Shown one piece after another: positions 16,221 through 25,570 of a DNA stretch of 64,000 nucleotides; position 1 is the stretch's first letter; each line of letters begins with the position of its first letter. A program made the position numbers and the translations under genes. This stretch comes from JAHCHG01 sp041745765 (GTDB lineage: Bacteria > Acidobacteriota > Blastocatellia > Pyrinomonadales > Pyrinomonadaceae). The notes beneath the pieces were generated by a model. The model saw nothing but the letters and a program-made list of their open reading frames with translations, had not been told where the DNA came from and searched no databases. The DNA is taken from assembly GCA_041745765.1 (NCBI GenBank), contig JBGTIH010000048.1, forward strand, positions 17,566 through 81,565, written 5' to 3'.

Positions 16221-17711
16221 TCATTTTAGTCCGAAGAATTTTCGGATTAATTTGACAACACCGTTTTCCGCAGATTTTTTTCCCGGAGTTGTTTCGGTAT
16301 GTTGTTTATCCAATTCACTGCGGCGTGTTTCGATTATTTCGCTGAAACTTTTTACCAGTTCGGGATTATTTTCCAAAATCGGTTTCATCGAGAAATGCTT
16401 GATTTGCAAAACCTTAGTTTCCACTTCAGCGATGACATCAGCGGTTCTTTCTTCGCCGGTGAAAAGTCCCATTTCACCAAAAAAATCGCCTTCGTTCAGA
16501 TTTCCGATAATTTTGGCTTGTCCGTCTTCCCGAATTTGAATTCTGACCGTTCCGCGATGAATAACAAACATTGATTTGCCTTTTTGACCTTGCCGGACAA
16601 TCGGTTCATTCGGGGCGAAAACTCTGATTGAACTCGATTTAGCAAGCATTTGAATTTCTTCTTTATCGAGCGGAGAGAAAATCGGAACATGGCTCAGACG
16701 TTCAAAAATCTCATCGGGGCTTTCGGCAAACGCGGCGGCGGGATGTTCGGTTTGCATATAAATCGTCCGTGTCGGGAAGGCAAATTCTATATTCTCGCGC
16801 TGGAAAGCATACCAGATATGCTGACGAATCAGTGCGTTCGTCGTATTGAATTTTGAATAATCTTCAGCCCAATATTTCACTTCCCAATCAATGCCGTCAG
16901 CTGCCAGATCGCGAATTCTCACCTGCGGACGCATTTTCGGCGAAACATTTTCGACCTGCCGGACGACTTCCTGAATGACCTGAATCGTTTTTGCCGGAGA
17001 ATTTGTATAAAGCGTGTTAAAAAAAACGAGTTCCGCATTAAGATTATCCTGCGGCGCAACTTCGATAACTTCTTTTCCTAAAATACTGTTGCTGATAATG
17101 AGCAGTTTGTTTTGAAAAGTGCGGATTTTCACGCCGCGCCACGAAATCATTTCAACTACGCCGCGCCCTTTATTCGGAATCGTAATGACATCGCCGATTT
17201 GAAATGGCTGATCGGCTTGAATCGCAAAACCCGCGAAAAGGTTTCCCAGAGTTTCCTGTAAAGCCAGACCGATAACCAAAGCTAAAATAGTCGAAGTAGT
17301 AAAAATAGCACCGAGTTCGACTTTCGGATATTGCGTTTTGAAGATGATGAAAAACGAAACGATGTAAATAATGATATTTACAATACTGCGAATCAAACCG
17401 GCGAGTTCATAATTGCTTGCGCTTTTTAGTGCGGTGCTGAAAATAAGAACATTGAGAAAACGGATAATAACGACAACTAAACCAAACCAGAGCAAAATTC
17501 TAAAAATATGAAAGGTATTCTCTAAAATAGATAGAGCAAAAGCCTTTTGCATTGTCGCTTCGGTTTGAGATTCATTAGTTGCTTCAAAAAATGTATTAAC
17601 CGAAGCTTCAATCGTCGGTTCGATAAATCGCAGAAAAATCAATACCGTAATGATTATTACGGAGAAAATCAAAACAACGAAAGTTTGCTTTCTAAATTGA
17701 ACGGTGTCCAT
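16221..17711 (-). CDS. MscS-family channel with C-terminal cyclic-nucleotide-binding domain
   Basis: 496 residues. Four or five membrane helices occupy roughly 10-165. The MscS core follows: the pore-lining helix region LVIGLALQETLGNLFAGFAI, then QADQPFQIGDVITIPNKGRG and WRGVKIRTFQNKLLIISNS. From about 345 to 465 is a cNMP-binding fold (IVRQGQKGKSMFVIHRGTV and EGDFFGEMGLFTGEERTADV), though the canonical Arg-Ala/Ser-Ala of the phosphate cassette is only partly matched. It should be an inner-membrane tension-responsive channel whose gating may be modulated by a nucleotide. It is convergent with the TonB-like gene. Confidence 0.9.
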   Translation of the reverse strand: MDTVQFRKQTFVVLIFSVIIITVLIFLRFIEPTIEASVNTFFEATNESQTEATMQKAFALSILENTFHIFRILLWFGLVVVIIRFLNVLIFSTALKSASNYELAGLIRSIVNIIIYIVSFFIIFKTQYPKVELGAIFTTSTILALVIGLALQETLGNLFAGFAIQADQPFQIGDVITIPNKGRGVVEMISWRGVKIRTFQNKLLIISNSILGKEVIEVAPQDNLNAELVFFNTLYTNSPAKTIQVIQEVVRQVENVSPKMRPQVRIRDLAADGIDWEVKYWAEDYSKFNTTNALIRQHIWYAFQRENIEFAFPTRTIYMQTEHPAAAFAESPDEIFERLSHVPIFSPLDKEEIQMLAKSSSIRVFAPNEPIVRQGQKGKSMFVIHRGTVRIQIREDGQAKIIGNLNEGDFFGEMGLFTGEERTADVIAEVETKVLQIKHFSMKPILENNPELVKSFSEIIETRRSELDKQHTETTPGKKSAENGVVKLIRKFFGLK

Positions 17712-17761
17712 ATTGATTTTTTCAAAATCCGATTATAGGTTAAATACCAAAAACTCAAAAG

Positions 17762-19063
17762 CTAATATCCGAAAATTGAGGCAAAAATCAAAAGAATCGA
17801 AAGACAGGAAACCACAACCGTTATTGTCCAGGCTAAAATATTGTATGCCAAGCTGTTTTTATATTCGCCCATAATCTCGGCATTGCTCGAAAGCAAAACG
17901 ACGGCAACAAGAATAATCGGAAGTAAAAGACCGTTGACGGATTGTGTAAAAATCAGAAGTCTGATTTGCGGAATGCCCGGAATCAGAGCGACACTTGCGC
18001 CGATTAGAATAAGCGTTGTAAAAATACCGAGAAAAATCGGAGCTTCGCGAAATGTGTGCGACAAGCCTTTTTCAAAACCGAGAGCTTCGCTCAAGGAATA
18101 CGCGGTGGCAATCGGCAAAACGCCCATCGCCAGCATTGACGCGCCGAACAGCCCGACGGCAAACAGATATTTCGCATATTGCCCGACCGCCGGTTCGAGC
18201 GCAAGAGCGGCATCGGAGGCGGTTTCGAGTTTTATTCCTTGCTGATGAAGCGTCGCGGCGGTCGAAATGACGATAAACGCGGCAATCAGATTCGCAAATA
18301 AAACTCCGATAAAAGCATCGGCGCGCGCAATCGGATAATCTTCTTTATCCATTCCTTTTTCAACGACCGAAGATTGAACATAAACCTGCATAAACGGCGT
18401 AATGGTCGTGCCGATAAGTGCCATTACGGTAAATAAATAACCCGTTTCAAAAGAAATTTGCGGCGCGATAACTTGCCGTCCGACTTCGTTCCAATCCGGT
18501 TTTGCCAGAAATGCGGAAACGATATAAGTCAGAAAAATCAAAGACATAAACAGAAAAACCTGTTCGACGCGTTTCGGAGTTCCTTTGACGACCAGCCACC
18601 AGACGACGACCGCCGTGATCGGAATCGTAACATAACGCGACACGCCAAAAATCTCCGAAGCCTGCGCGATGCCGATAAATTCGGCGATGATAATTCCGGT
18701 ATTGGCAATCAAAAGCGAGAACATAACAAGTGCCGTCCAGCGCACACCAAAATTTTCTCTTATTAAATCCGCCAAACCTTGTCCCGTAACAACGCCCATC
18801 CGAACGCACATTTCCTGCGCGACCATAAAACAGATCGTCATCGGGATAAATGTCCAGAGAAGTGTGTAGCCGTATTCCGCTCCGGCAGATGAATATGTGG
18901 CGATTCCGCTGGCTTCGTTGCCCGCGTTGGCGGCGATTAAACCGGGACCGAGGATTGCAAGATAAGTAAAATAGCGGTATTCATACAGACTTCGGCGAAT
19001 TCGCGCAGGGAAACGCTTCAGGTTTTGAACAGATTTTTTTACCGAAAACCTTTTTGATTCCAT
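17762..19063 (-). CDS. NRAMP-family transporter with atypical metal site
   Basis: 433 residues with a basic cytoplasmic N-terminus and about eleven membrane segments. The first helix carries GPGLIAANAGNEASGIATYS, so canonical DPGN becomes NAGN, and helix 6 carries GTTITPFMQVYVQSSVV, so the MPH motif becomes TPF. The aspartate and methionine that confer transition-metal selectivity are therefore missing. Related bacterial proteins with such substitutions (NRAMP-related transporters) can move magnesium, so Mg2+ or Mn2+ transport is plausible but unproven. It is distinct from the YcsG-like gene at 1294. The ~950 bp upstream is repeat-rich, and no metal-sensing riboswitch is recognisable. Confidence 0.85.
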   Translation of the reverse strand: MESKRFSVKKSVQNLKRFPARIRRSLYEYRYFTYLAILGPGLIAANAGNEASGIATYSSAGAEYGYTLLWTFIPMTICFMVAQEMCVRMGVVTGQGLADLIRENFGVRWTALVMFSLLIANTGIIIAEFIGIAQASEIFGVSRYVTIPITAVVVWWLVVKGTPKRVEQVFLFMSLIFLTYIVSAFLAKPDWNEVGRQVIAPQISFETGYLFTVMALIGTTITPFMQVYVQSSVVEKGMDKEDYPIARADAFIGVLFANLIAAFIVISTAATLHQQGIKLETASDAALALEPAVGQYAKYLFAVGLFGASMLAMGVLPIATAYSLSEALGFEKGLSHTFREAPIFLGIFTTLILIGASVALIPGIPQIRLLIFTQSVNGLLLPIILVAVVLLSSNAEIMGEYKNSLAYNILAWTITVVVSCLSILLIFASIFGY

Positions 19064-19178
19064 TAAAACTACCGCCGTCGTCGTTCATTTTTAACTCCGA
19101 AAAATTATGAATTTACAAGTTTTGAATATATCGCGAGTAGGAAAAATTAAAAAGCGTAGAATATAAGATTTTGAAAAT

Positions 19179-19299
19179 GACTGGAGCGCGAGCGTCCACG
19201 CTTGCATGACGTTCGATAGGACGAAAAAGAGTTTGCTTAGACTAGACCTTGTTGCAAGCGCAGGCTTTTTCGCGCAAGCGGGACGCTCGCGCTCCAGTC
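19179..19299. repeat. GGAGCGC-type palindromic repeat, copy 1
   Basis: A perfect 19-nt inverted repeat: GACTGGAGCGCGAGCGTCC at 19179-19197 and its exact complement at 19281-19299, enclosing 83 nt that include CGCAAGCG-like words. A second member with the same ends (ACTGGAGCGC-AGCG) is at 52554-52684. It lies 6 bp from MITE copy 2. Confidence 0.8.
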
Positions 19300-19305
19300 T
19301 TCCTT

Positions 19306-19500
19306 AGAAGCTGTGTTCAAACTCTTGAGTTCCGTTAGGAACGATATATTTATAGCTAATAGAGTGCAAATTTTAGTTGAGTTCCGTAGGAACGGCATAT
19401 TGTTATGCCGTTCCTACGGAACTTGGTTCGAATATTTGACGCTTTTTCTATAAATATCACGCTCCTACGGAGCTGATTTATGAGTTTGAACAGAGCTTCT
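19306..19500. mobile_element. MITE-like element, copy 2
   Basis: A 195-bp element with near-perfect 19-nt terminal inverted repeats: AGAAGCTGTGTTCAAACTC left, GAGTTTGAACAGAGCTTCT right, one mismatch. The internal sequence matches copy 1 (15932-16125) almost base for base over GTTAGGAACGATATATTTAT and the central GTTCCGTAGGAACGGCAT palindrome. It differs in the hairpin loop (TATTGTTA instead of TAAAAATA). No open reading frame. Confidence 0.88.
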
Positions 19501-19510
19501 TAATTTTGTC

Positions 19511-19603
19511 AGATTAAAAATCATCCGCGGAAAAATCATTTAAAATCGTTAAAATCAGAGAAAAAATCGGCGTTCATCGGCGTTCATCCGCGGCTAATTT
19601 TCT
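19511..19603. repeat. ATCCGCGG-ended imperfect palindrome
   Basis: AAAAATCATCCGCGG on the left and CATCCGCGGCTAATTTT on the right enclose tandem CGGCGTTCAT words. It resembles the 'CCGCGGATGAACGC' class of dispersed bacterial repeat. Non-coding. Confidence 0.5.
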
Positions 19604-19824
19604 TGAGTTTCAACTTTCAAAGTTAGTCTAACAAAGTCGAGTTAATAAGTTAGGTTTTAATTGAAATTTGAAAAAGCACATTTCTTAAACAATGAGCTTT
19701 CAATTCATTAAATTCACTTATAATAAAAAACTCGAAATGAAATCCCTTAATAAAAATCGCAATTGCTTGAGTTTTTTTTCACATACTCTTAAACTCAATT
19801 TAAAGAATTACATTGATATTGCGT

Positions 19825-19972
19825 AATTGAGTAGGTCTTTGGCTTTTGGTCTTTAGTTTCTGAAAAAGTCTCTTTAATAAAAAGCAACTGATTTTTGAAA
19901 CGAAACTCAGAATATCAGAGCAAAAATCAAAGACCGAAAGCCAAAAACCAAAGACCAAAAACCTATTCAACT
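19825..19972. repeat. Palindrome of GGTCTTTGGCTTTTGGTCTT words upstream of acnA
   Basis: The left arm (about 19825-19863, GTAGGTCTTTGGCTTTTGG) and right arm (about 19925-19972, complement of GGTTTTTGGTCTTTGG) are built from repeated GTCTTTGG-like words. It ends about 40 nt before the acnA start, so it may lie within the acnA leader transcript as a long hairpin. Confidence 0.6.
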
Positions 19973-20011
19973 ACGACATTGCCAAAAAAGACAAAGGAAT
20001 GAGCGAAAAAT

Positions 20012-22894
20012 ATGATACATAATTTATTTAATACAAGACAGACATTCAAAACGGGAACTGGCGAAGACGGCATTTATTATTCGTTGCCACAGCTTGAAAA
20101 AGAAGGAATTGCGACGGTTTCAAAATTGCCGATCTCGATTCGCATCGTGCTTGAATCGGTTTTGAGAAATTTTGACGAAGGCAAGAAGATCAGCGAAAAA
20201 GATGTCGAAAAATTTTCGAATTGGGGCGCGAACGACGACCGCACGGATGAAGTGCCGTTTGTCGTCGCCCGCGTGATTTTGCAGGATTTTACGGGCGTTC
20301 CGCTGCTTGTGGATTTAGCGGCGATGCGTTCGGCGGTCAAGCGTCTGGGCAAAAATACGGATGTTATCGAACCGCTCGTTCCGGTTGATCTGGTGATTGA
20401 CCATTCCGTGCAGGTTGATTATGCCGGAAGCGAAACGGCATATCAAAGAAATATGGAAATGGAATTCCGGCGCAACGAACAGCGGTATAAATTCTTAAAA
20501 TGGGGAACTCAAGCGTTTAACGGTTTTCGCGTTGTGCCGCCGGGAATTGGTATCGTTCATCAAGTAAATCTCGAATATCTGGCAAAAGGCGTGTTCGAGC
20601 GCGAAGGCGTTTATTTTCCTGATACTCTGGTCGGAACGGATTCGCACACGACGATGATTAACGGACTCGGAATCGTCGGTTGGGGCGTTGGTGGAATCGA
20701 AGCCGAAGCCGGAATGCTCGGTCAGCCCGTTTATATTTTAACGCCCGATGTCGTCGGCGTACATTTATCGGGAACGCTCGCCGAAGGCGCGACCGCGACC
20801 GATCTCGTTCTGCGCGTGACGGAAATGCTCAGAGAAGCAAAAGTTGTCGGCAAATTTGTCGAATTTCACGGCGAAGGCGCACGCGCGCTTGCCGCCACCG
20901 ACCGCGCGACGATTGCGAATATGGCTCCGGAATACGGCGCGACGATGGGATTTTTCGGAATTGACGAAAAAACGCTCGATTATTACAGAGCGACCGGCAG
21001 AAGCGAAGAACACATCGAAACAATCAAAAATTATTATACGGCGCAGGAAATGTTCGGAATTCCGCTCAAAGGCGAAGTCGAATATACGAATGTTCTGGAA
21101 CTTGATTTAGGTTCGATTGTTCCGGCGGTTGCCGGACCGAAACGTCCGCAAGACCGCATCGAATTGCAAAATCTGAAAAGTAAATTCGAAGAATTATTTG
21201 TAGCTCCGGTTGCCGAAAACGGTTTCGGAAAGACCGCCGAAGATTTGGAAAGAACATTCGGCGTAACCATCGGCGCACCTTTATATGATGTAGCGGTTGG
21301 CGGCGGTTCGCAAAATCCGACCAAAACTTCGCTTCCGATTTTAGACAATGTGAGCCGGGAAAATACAAACACCTGGACGGAATCTGAAATGGTCAATAAT
21401 CGCCCGACTCCCGACCGTGTAGAAAATCCGACTGAAAATCAGGTTGACGGACCGACATCCGCAGCAATCGGACACGGCGATGTTTTAATCGCCGCGATTA
21501 CTTCTTGCACGAATACATCGAATCCGAGCGTGATGATCGCCGCCGGAATCGTCGCTAAAAGGGCGGTCGAAAAAGGCTTGAAAGTTCCGGTTTATGTCAA
21601 AACTTCGCTTGCTCCGGGTTCACGTGTTGTGACTGATTATCTCGAAAAAACCGGTTTGCAGACATTTTTGAATCAAATCGGATTTGATCTGGTCGGTTAC
21701 GGCTGCACGACTTGTATCGGAAATTCGGGTCCGCTCGATCCTTCGATTGAAGATGCGATTGTTGAAAACGATCTGATCGCCGCTTCGGTTTTATCGGGAA
21801 ACCGCAATTTCGAAGCGCGTGTTCACCAGAATATCAAGGCAAATTTTTTGATGTCGCCGCCGCTCGTCGTCGCGTTTGCGCTTGCCGGAAGCGTGACCAA
21901 AGATTTGACGACCGAACCGATCGGACAGGACGAAAACGGCGAAGATGTTTATTTAAAGGATATTTGGGCGAGTCTGGAAGATGTTAAGGAAGTGATGGAC
22001 ACCGCGCTTAATCCTGAAATGTTCAAGAAACTTTACAACGATTTTGCCGAACAGAATCCGCTCTGGAACGAAATTCCTTCAACGGTCGGAAATGTTTATG
22101 CCTGGGATGAAAACTCTACTTATATTCAAGAACCGCCGTATTTTGAAGGTTTTACGATGCACGCCGGAAAATTTTCAAATATCGAAGGCGCACGACCGCT
22201 GGCTATTTTCGGCAACTCCGTAACAACCGATCATATCTCTCCGGCAGGTGCGATCAAACCGAGTTCGCCTGCCGGTCTGTATTTGCAGGAACGCGGCGTT
22301 GAACCGAAGGATTTTAATTCCTACGGTTCACGACGCGGAAACGACCGTGTGATGCTGCGCGGAACTTTTGCTAATGTTCGCATCAAAAATCTGATGGTTA
22401 CGCCGAAAGAAGGGGGATTTACGAAGTTTCAGCCCGATGGCGAAGAACTGTCAATTTATGATGCGGCGATGAAATATAAAGAGAAAAATACGCCGCTGGT
22501 GATTATTACCGGTCAGGAATACGGCACGGGAAGTTCGCGCGATTGGGCGGCGAAAGGAACGGCTCTGATGGGCGTAAAAGCCGTTGTTGCCGAAAGTTAC
22601 GAACGCATTCACCGCTCGAATCTGATCGGAATGGGCGTTTTGCCGCTTCAGTTCAAAGACGGCGAATCGGCGCAAACCTATAAACTCGACGGCACTGAAA
22701 CTTTTGATATTTCAGGCTTAGAAGCGTCGGAAGTCGTTCCGCGTCAAAATGTTACGATGAAGATAAATCGGGCGAACGGCGAATCGGAAGAAGTGCTTTT
22801 AACTCTGAGAATTGACACGCCGATCGAGGTTGAATATTACAAACACGGCGGAATTTTACCGTATGTTTTACGAGAACTTCTCGCCGGACAATAA
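20012..22894 (+). CDS. acnA: Aconitate hydratase A
   Basis: 960 residues, the slightly long end of the AcnA/IRP1 family. It isomerises citrate to isocitrate in the TCA cycle, in the cytosol, with a [4Fe-4S] cluster. Cluster ligands are visible in SCTNTSNPSVMIAAG (near residue 500) and YGCTTCIGNSGPL (near 565-568). Other signatures are GTDSHTTMINGLGIVGWGVG, YGSRRGNDRVMLRGTFAN and GQEYGTGSSRDWAAKG. A moderate RBS (AAAGGAATG) precedes the ATG by about 12 nt. It stands alone between a repeat-rich leader and a strong terminator. Confidence 0.97.
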   Translation: MIHNLFNTRQTFKTGTGEDGIYYSLPQLEKEGIATVSKLPISIRIVLESVLRNFDEGKKISEKDVEKFSNWGANDDRTDEVPFVVARVILQDFTGVPLLVDLAAMRSAVKRLGKNTDVIEPLVPVDLVIDHSVQVDYAGSETAYQRNMEMEFRRNEQRYKFLKWGTQAFNGFRVVPPGIGIVHQVNLEYLAKGVFEREGVYFPDTLVGTDSHTTMINGLGIVGWGVGGIEAEAGMLGQPVYILTPDVVGVHLSGTLAEGATATDLVLRVTEMLREAKVVGKFVEFHGEGARALAATDRATIANMAPEYGATMGFFGIDEKTLDYYRATGRSEEHIETIKNYYTAQEMFGIPLKGEVEYTNVLELDLGSIVPAVAGPKRPQDRIELQNLKSKFEELFVAPVAENGFGKTAEDLERTFGVTIGAPLYDVAVGGGSQNPTKTSLPILDNVSRENTNTWTESEMVNNRPTPDRVENPTENQVDGPTSAAIGHGDVLIAAITSCTNTSNPSVMIAAGIVAKRAVEKGLKVPVYVKTSLAPGSRVVTDYLEKTGLQTFLNQIGFDLVGYGCTTCIGNSGPLDPSIEDAIVENDLIAASVLSGNRNFEARVHQNIKANFLMSPPLVVAFALAGSVTKDLTTEPIGQDENGEDVYLKDIWASLEDVKEVMDTALNPEMFKKLYNDFAEQNPLWNEIPSTVGNVYAWDENSTYIQEPPYFEGFTMHAGKFSNIEGARPLAIFGNSVTTDHISPAGAIKPSSPAGLYLQERGVEPKDFNSYGSRRGNDRVMLRGTFANVRIKNLMVTPKEGGFTKFQPDGEELSIYDAAMKYKEKNTPLVIITGQEYGTGSSRDWAAKGTALMGVKAVVAESYERIHRSNLIGMGVLPLQFKDGESAQTYKLDGTETFDISGLEASEVVPRQNVTMKINRANGESEEVLLTLRIDTPIEVEYYKHGGILPYVLRELLAGQ

Positions 22895-22900
22895 ACAAAA

Positions 22901-22934
22901 AAAGGGCTGAAAAACTCAAATTTTTCAGCCCTTT
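22901..22934 (+). terminator. Terminator after acnA
   Basis: AAAGGGCTGAAAAA and TTTTTCAGCCCTTT form a perfect 14-bp stem around a 6-nt loop, 6 nt after the acnA stop. The A-rich and T-rich flanks mean it could also serve the minus-strand gene at 22969. Confidence 0.85.
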
Positions 22935-22968
22935 AGTATTTTAAATTTTTTAATATATTTGGATTTGA

Positions 22969-23172
22969 TTAAACTGATGCGGCTCTCGCGCTATAAGTTT
23001 GCGGTCGGGCTTCCAATTCAAAGAATTTGACAGGCATCGCGCCGTTCACTCTTACTTTTTCCTTCCGCATTTCATACCATTTATCACAACTTAAACAATG
23101 ATAAGACTTCATCGAAAAATCATCTGCTTGAAAATCAATTTCTAAATCGTTGTTACAATGCCAACATTTCAT
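22969..23172 (-). CDS. Small zinc-ribbon protein, function unknown
   Basis: 67 residues starting MKCWHCNNDLEI, with a second pair YHCLSCDKWYEMRK: a C-x2-C...C-x2-C zinc ribbon at residues 3-6 and about 26-29. A strong RBS (AAGGAGG) lies about 12 nt upstream of the ATG at 23172, supporting translation. The C-terminal half is not recognisable. Small ribbons of this type can bind nucleic acid or protein; no specific role is claimed. Confidence 0.75.
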   Translation of the reverse strand: MKCWHCNNDLEIDFQADDFSMKSYHCLSCDKWYEMRKEKVRVNGAMPVKFFELEARPQTYSARAASV

Positions 23173-23402
23173 AAGCTATAAAACCCTCCTTTTTGTGTTT
23201 CAAGTATTTTAACACAGGTTGCCCTACGAAAAGCAAGCATTTTTTTTTGGAATCCAACGATAATAAAGAGAAAAACTGAATAAGTTATCCGATAACAACT
23301 GTTTAAAGCATAAAAATAATTTATGAAAAACGATAAATTATTTCAATTGATATTAAAAAAGGTGATTTTACAATCTAAAATCTGACAAGTTATAAATTAA
23401 AG

Positions 23403-23840
23403 TCAGGAACTTTTCACACACATAATCGTGGCAAGCATTGCGGCAATTTGCTTGATTTCATTGTCTTTTGCGGCTAAGACATCGCCGCGCACAATAGTTA
23501 TGTTTTTTCCGGCTTTGATCACTTTGCCGGTCGCTAAAAAATAATCGCCGACGGCGGGCGACAAAAGATTTACTTTGAATTCGATGCTTAAAACATTGTA
23601 ATCTGTCGGCATCAGCGAAAACGCGGCGTAACCGCACGCGCTGTCGGCGATTGTCGTGATAATTCCGGCGTGGATGAATCCGTTTTGCTGTGTCAAATCG
23701 GAGCGAAAGGGAAGTTTTATACTAACTTTTCCGGGTTCGACTTTGGATAATTCCGCGCCGATTAACGTCATTACCGCTTGATTTGAAAAAGATTTTTGGA
23801 CTTTTTCGATGAAGTTCTCATCTTTCGGCTCGAATTTCAT
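23403..23840 (-). CDS. PaaI-family hotdog thioesterase
   Basis: 145 residues with a hotdog fold. FIHAGIITTIADSACGYAAF is the PaaI/YiiD-type catalytic helix region (G-F-x-H-G replaced by GFIHAG). The later strands (VLSIEFKVNLLSPAVGDYFL) match as well. It likely hydrolyses acyl- or phenylacetyl-CoA type thioesters; the substrate cannot be specified. Its ATG overlaps the stop codon of ppa (ATGA), so the two are translationally coupled. Confidence 0.85.
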   Translation of the reverse strand: MKFEPKDENFIEKVQKSFSNQAVMTLIGAELSKVEPGKVSIKLPFRSDLTQQNGFIHAGIITTIADSACGYAAFSLMPTDYNVLSIEFKVNLLSPAVGDYFLATGKVIKAGKNITIVRGDVLAAKDNEIKQIAAMLATIMCVKSS

Positions 23841-24370
23841 TTATCTCCAAATGTTGTTTTATAAAGTTCGATTGCTTCGATAATAATTTCGTAAGCCTTT
23901 TCGCGCCCGTAAAATTGTTCGACGACGACTTGTTTATGTTCCAGATTTTTGTAGTCTTCAAAGAATGTCTGCATTTCGAGCGTCGTATGCGGCGGAAGCT
24001 CCGAAATATCGTTGCGGTAGCTGACCGAAATATCATTAGCGGCAACGGCGATGATCTTATCGTCAACTTCGCCCGAATCAACCATTCGCATCACGCCGAT
24101 TACCTTTGCATCAATCAGACACATTTTCGGAATTTCAATCGAAGAGAAAACGAGTATGTCGAGCGGATCGTTATCGTCGCAAAAGGTTTGCGGAATAAAA
24201 CCGTAATTTGCCGGATAATGAACCGACGAATAAAGCACGCGGTCTAAGCGAATCAAACCGCTTTCTTTATCGAGTTCAAATTTGCCTTTGCTGCCCTTAC
24301 TTATTTCAATGATTGCATTTACGACTTCGGGCGCGTCTTTGCCGTAAAAAATGTCGTGCCAAGGATTCAT
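23837..24370 (-). CDS. ppa: Inorganic pyrophosphatase (family I)
   Basis: 177 residues, standard for soluble bacterial family I PPase. Metal-binding acidic motifs are DDNDPLDILVF and, further on, VDSGEVDDKIIAV; YPANYGFIPQTF is also diagnostic. It hydrolyses pyrophosphate to drive biosynthetic reactions. It sits between the 372-residue zinc-ribbon membrane protein upstream (10-nt gap) and the PaaI gene downstream (4-nt overlap), forming a three-gene minus-strand operon. Confidence 0.95.
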   Translation of the reverse strand: MNPWHDIFYGKDAPEVVNAIIEISKGSKGKFELDKESGLIRLDRVLYSSVHYPANYGFIPQTFCDDNDPLDILVFSSIEIPKMCLIDAKVIGVMRMVDSGEVDDKIIAVAANDISVSYRNDISELPPHTTLEMQTFFEDYKNLEHKQVVVEQFYGREKAYEIIIEAIELYKTTFGDK

Positions 24371-24380
24371 AATTCAAAGA

Positions 24381-25499
24381 TTAGCGCATTAATCCGGCAA
24401 TTGAAACAAAGATAAGCAGAATTATTATGATAAACACGACCAAGCAGCCGATCTTGAGCCAACTGTAAGGTCTTTCGCCCTGCACTTCGCCGGTTTTTCC
24501 GTTGATGACGATCTGATAAACCTTATTATTAAAACGATACGCGCCGGCATAAACCGGTACGAGCAGATGTTTGAAGGTAATATCAGAGTAGTTTGTGTCC
24601 ATTGTATGAATTGTTTGACGGTCGCCGCCGATTGAGCGGTGTACATCACCGCGAATCACGCCTTCGGCGATTTGCTTAAATCTTTCAAAACCTTCTTCGA
24701 GCGAAACCTGATAAACCTGCGCTTTATGTCCCGATAAATACGCCGGTTCATAAGAAACGAGCGCGCTGAAATCCCAGTTCAGACGTTCGAGATATTTCGG
24801 CAAAACGGATTTCGTCGCCGGAATGGGAACATCATCAAAAAACCGCGAAGTATTGCCCGAAGCGTGATACCAATTCGTTTCGGTACGCGTTCTGACCTGC
24901 TGTTTTCCTTGCGAATCCGTGTAATTTTCTCTGACCTGATAATCTTCTCCGCGTTGACCTGTGTAACGCGTTTCGGTGTTCGCGTCAAAAGTCCAATACG
25001 GCAGATAAATACTTTCAGCTTTATCGTGTTGCGCCATTGTTTTGAGTTCGTTCGGCGCAAACCAGCGAGAATTCGTCCAATTTTTTAAATTACTTATCGC
25101 TTGATTGTTTGTAATCGTGAATGGAATAACGCTTTCCGGCGCGACCAAAGGATCAGAAGATTTTGGCTGAGCAACAAGTTTTCCCGCGCAAAAATCGCAT
25201 TGTTTAGCTGATTCAGGTGGAATAAAAACGACGGTCGCGCCGCAGCTGCCGCACGAAACCTGCATCGCGTCGGTCGCCATTTTTTGCAGTCTTTGATTTT
25301 CGGGACGCAGCGCACTGTAAAAATCGCGCTCGACGATTTTTTCGACATTCGTTTCAATCGTTTTTGCACTCGCGCAATACGGACACGCCAATTTGCCGAT
25401 CTTCGGATCGAAAATCATATTCGCGCCGCAATTTTCGCACAGATGACGTTTAATATTTTCTTTTTGAATTTCGGGGTTTTCCTGCATAGTGTTTGGCAA
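24381..25499 (-). CDS. Double zinc-ribbon, C-terminally membrane-anchored protein
   Basis: 372 residues. Two zinc ribbons occur near the N-terminus: LCENCGANMIFDPKIGKLAC then PYC (about residues 20-44), and CGSCGATVVFIPPESAKQCD then FC (about 82-104). The middle is rich in Tyr and Trp (IYLPYWTFDANTETRYTGQR). A single hydrophobic helix ends the protein (about 348-368), followed by only a few residues, so it looks tail-anchored with the bulk in the cytoplasm. Similar proteins are often labelled 'TFIIB-type zinc ribbon' or mislabelled 'PriA helicase'; no helicase motifs are present. Function unknown. First gene of the unit with ppa and the thioesterase. Confidence 0.8.
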   Translation of the reverse strand: MPNTMQENPEIQKENIKRHLCENCGANMIFDPKIGKLACPYCASAKTIETNVEKIVERDFYSALRPENQRLQKMATDAMQVSCGSCGATVVFIPPESAKQCDFCAGKLVAQPKSSDPLVAPESVIPFTITNNQAISNLKNWTNSRWFAPNELKTMAQHDKAESIYLPYWTFDANTETRYTGQRGEDYQVRENYTDSQGKQQVRTRTETNWYHASGNTSRFFDDVPIPATKSVLPKYLERLNWDFSALVSYEPAYLSGHKAQVYQVSLEEGFERFKQIAEGVIRGDVHRSIGGDRQTIHTMDTNYSDITFKHLLVPVYAGAYRFNNKVYQIVINGKTGEVQGERPYSWLKIGCLVVFIIIILLIFVSIAGLMR

Positions 25500-25570
25500 A
25501 ATGATTTTATATAACTGTAAAATGTTGGATTTTATGAATTGCCGTCTGTTTATGTTCTTTGAAAAAAATA

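Noticed and set aside
19064..20011. Possible metal riboswitch or leader upstream of the NRAMP gene and acnA
   Set aside because: The region is accounted for by five repeat units; no conserved riboswitch core was recognisable.
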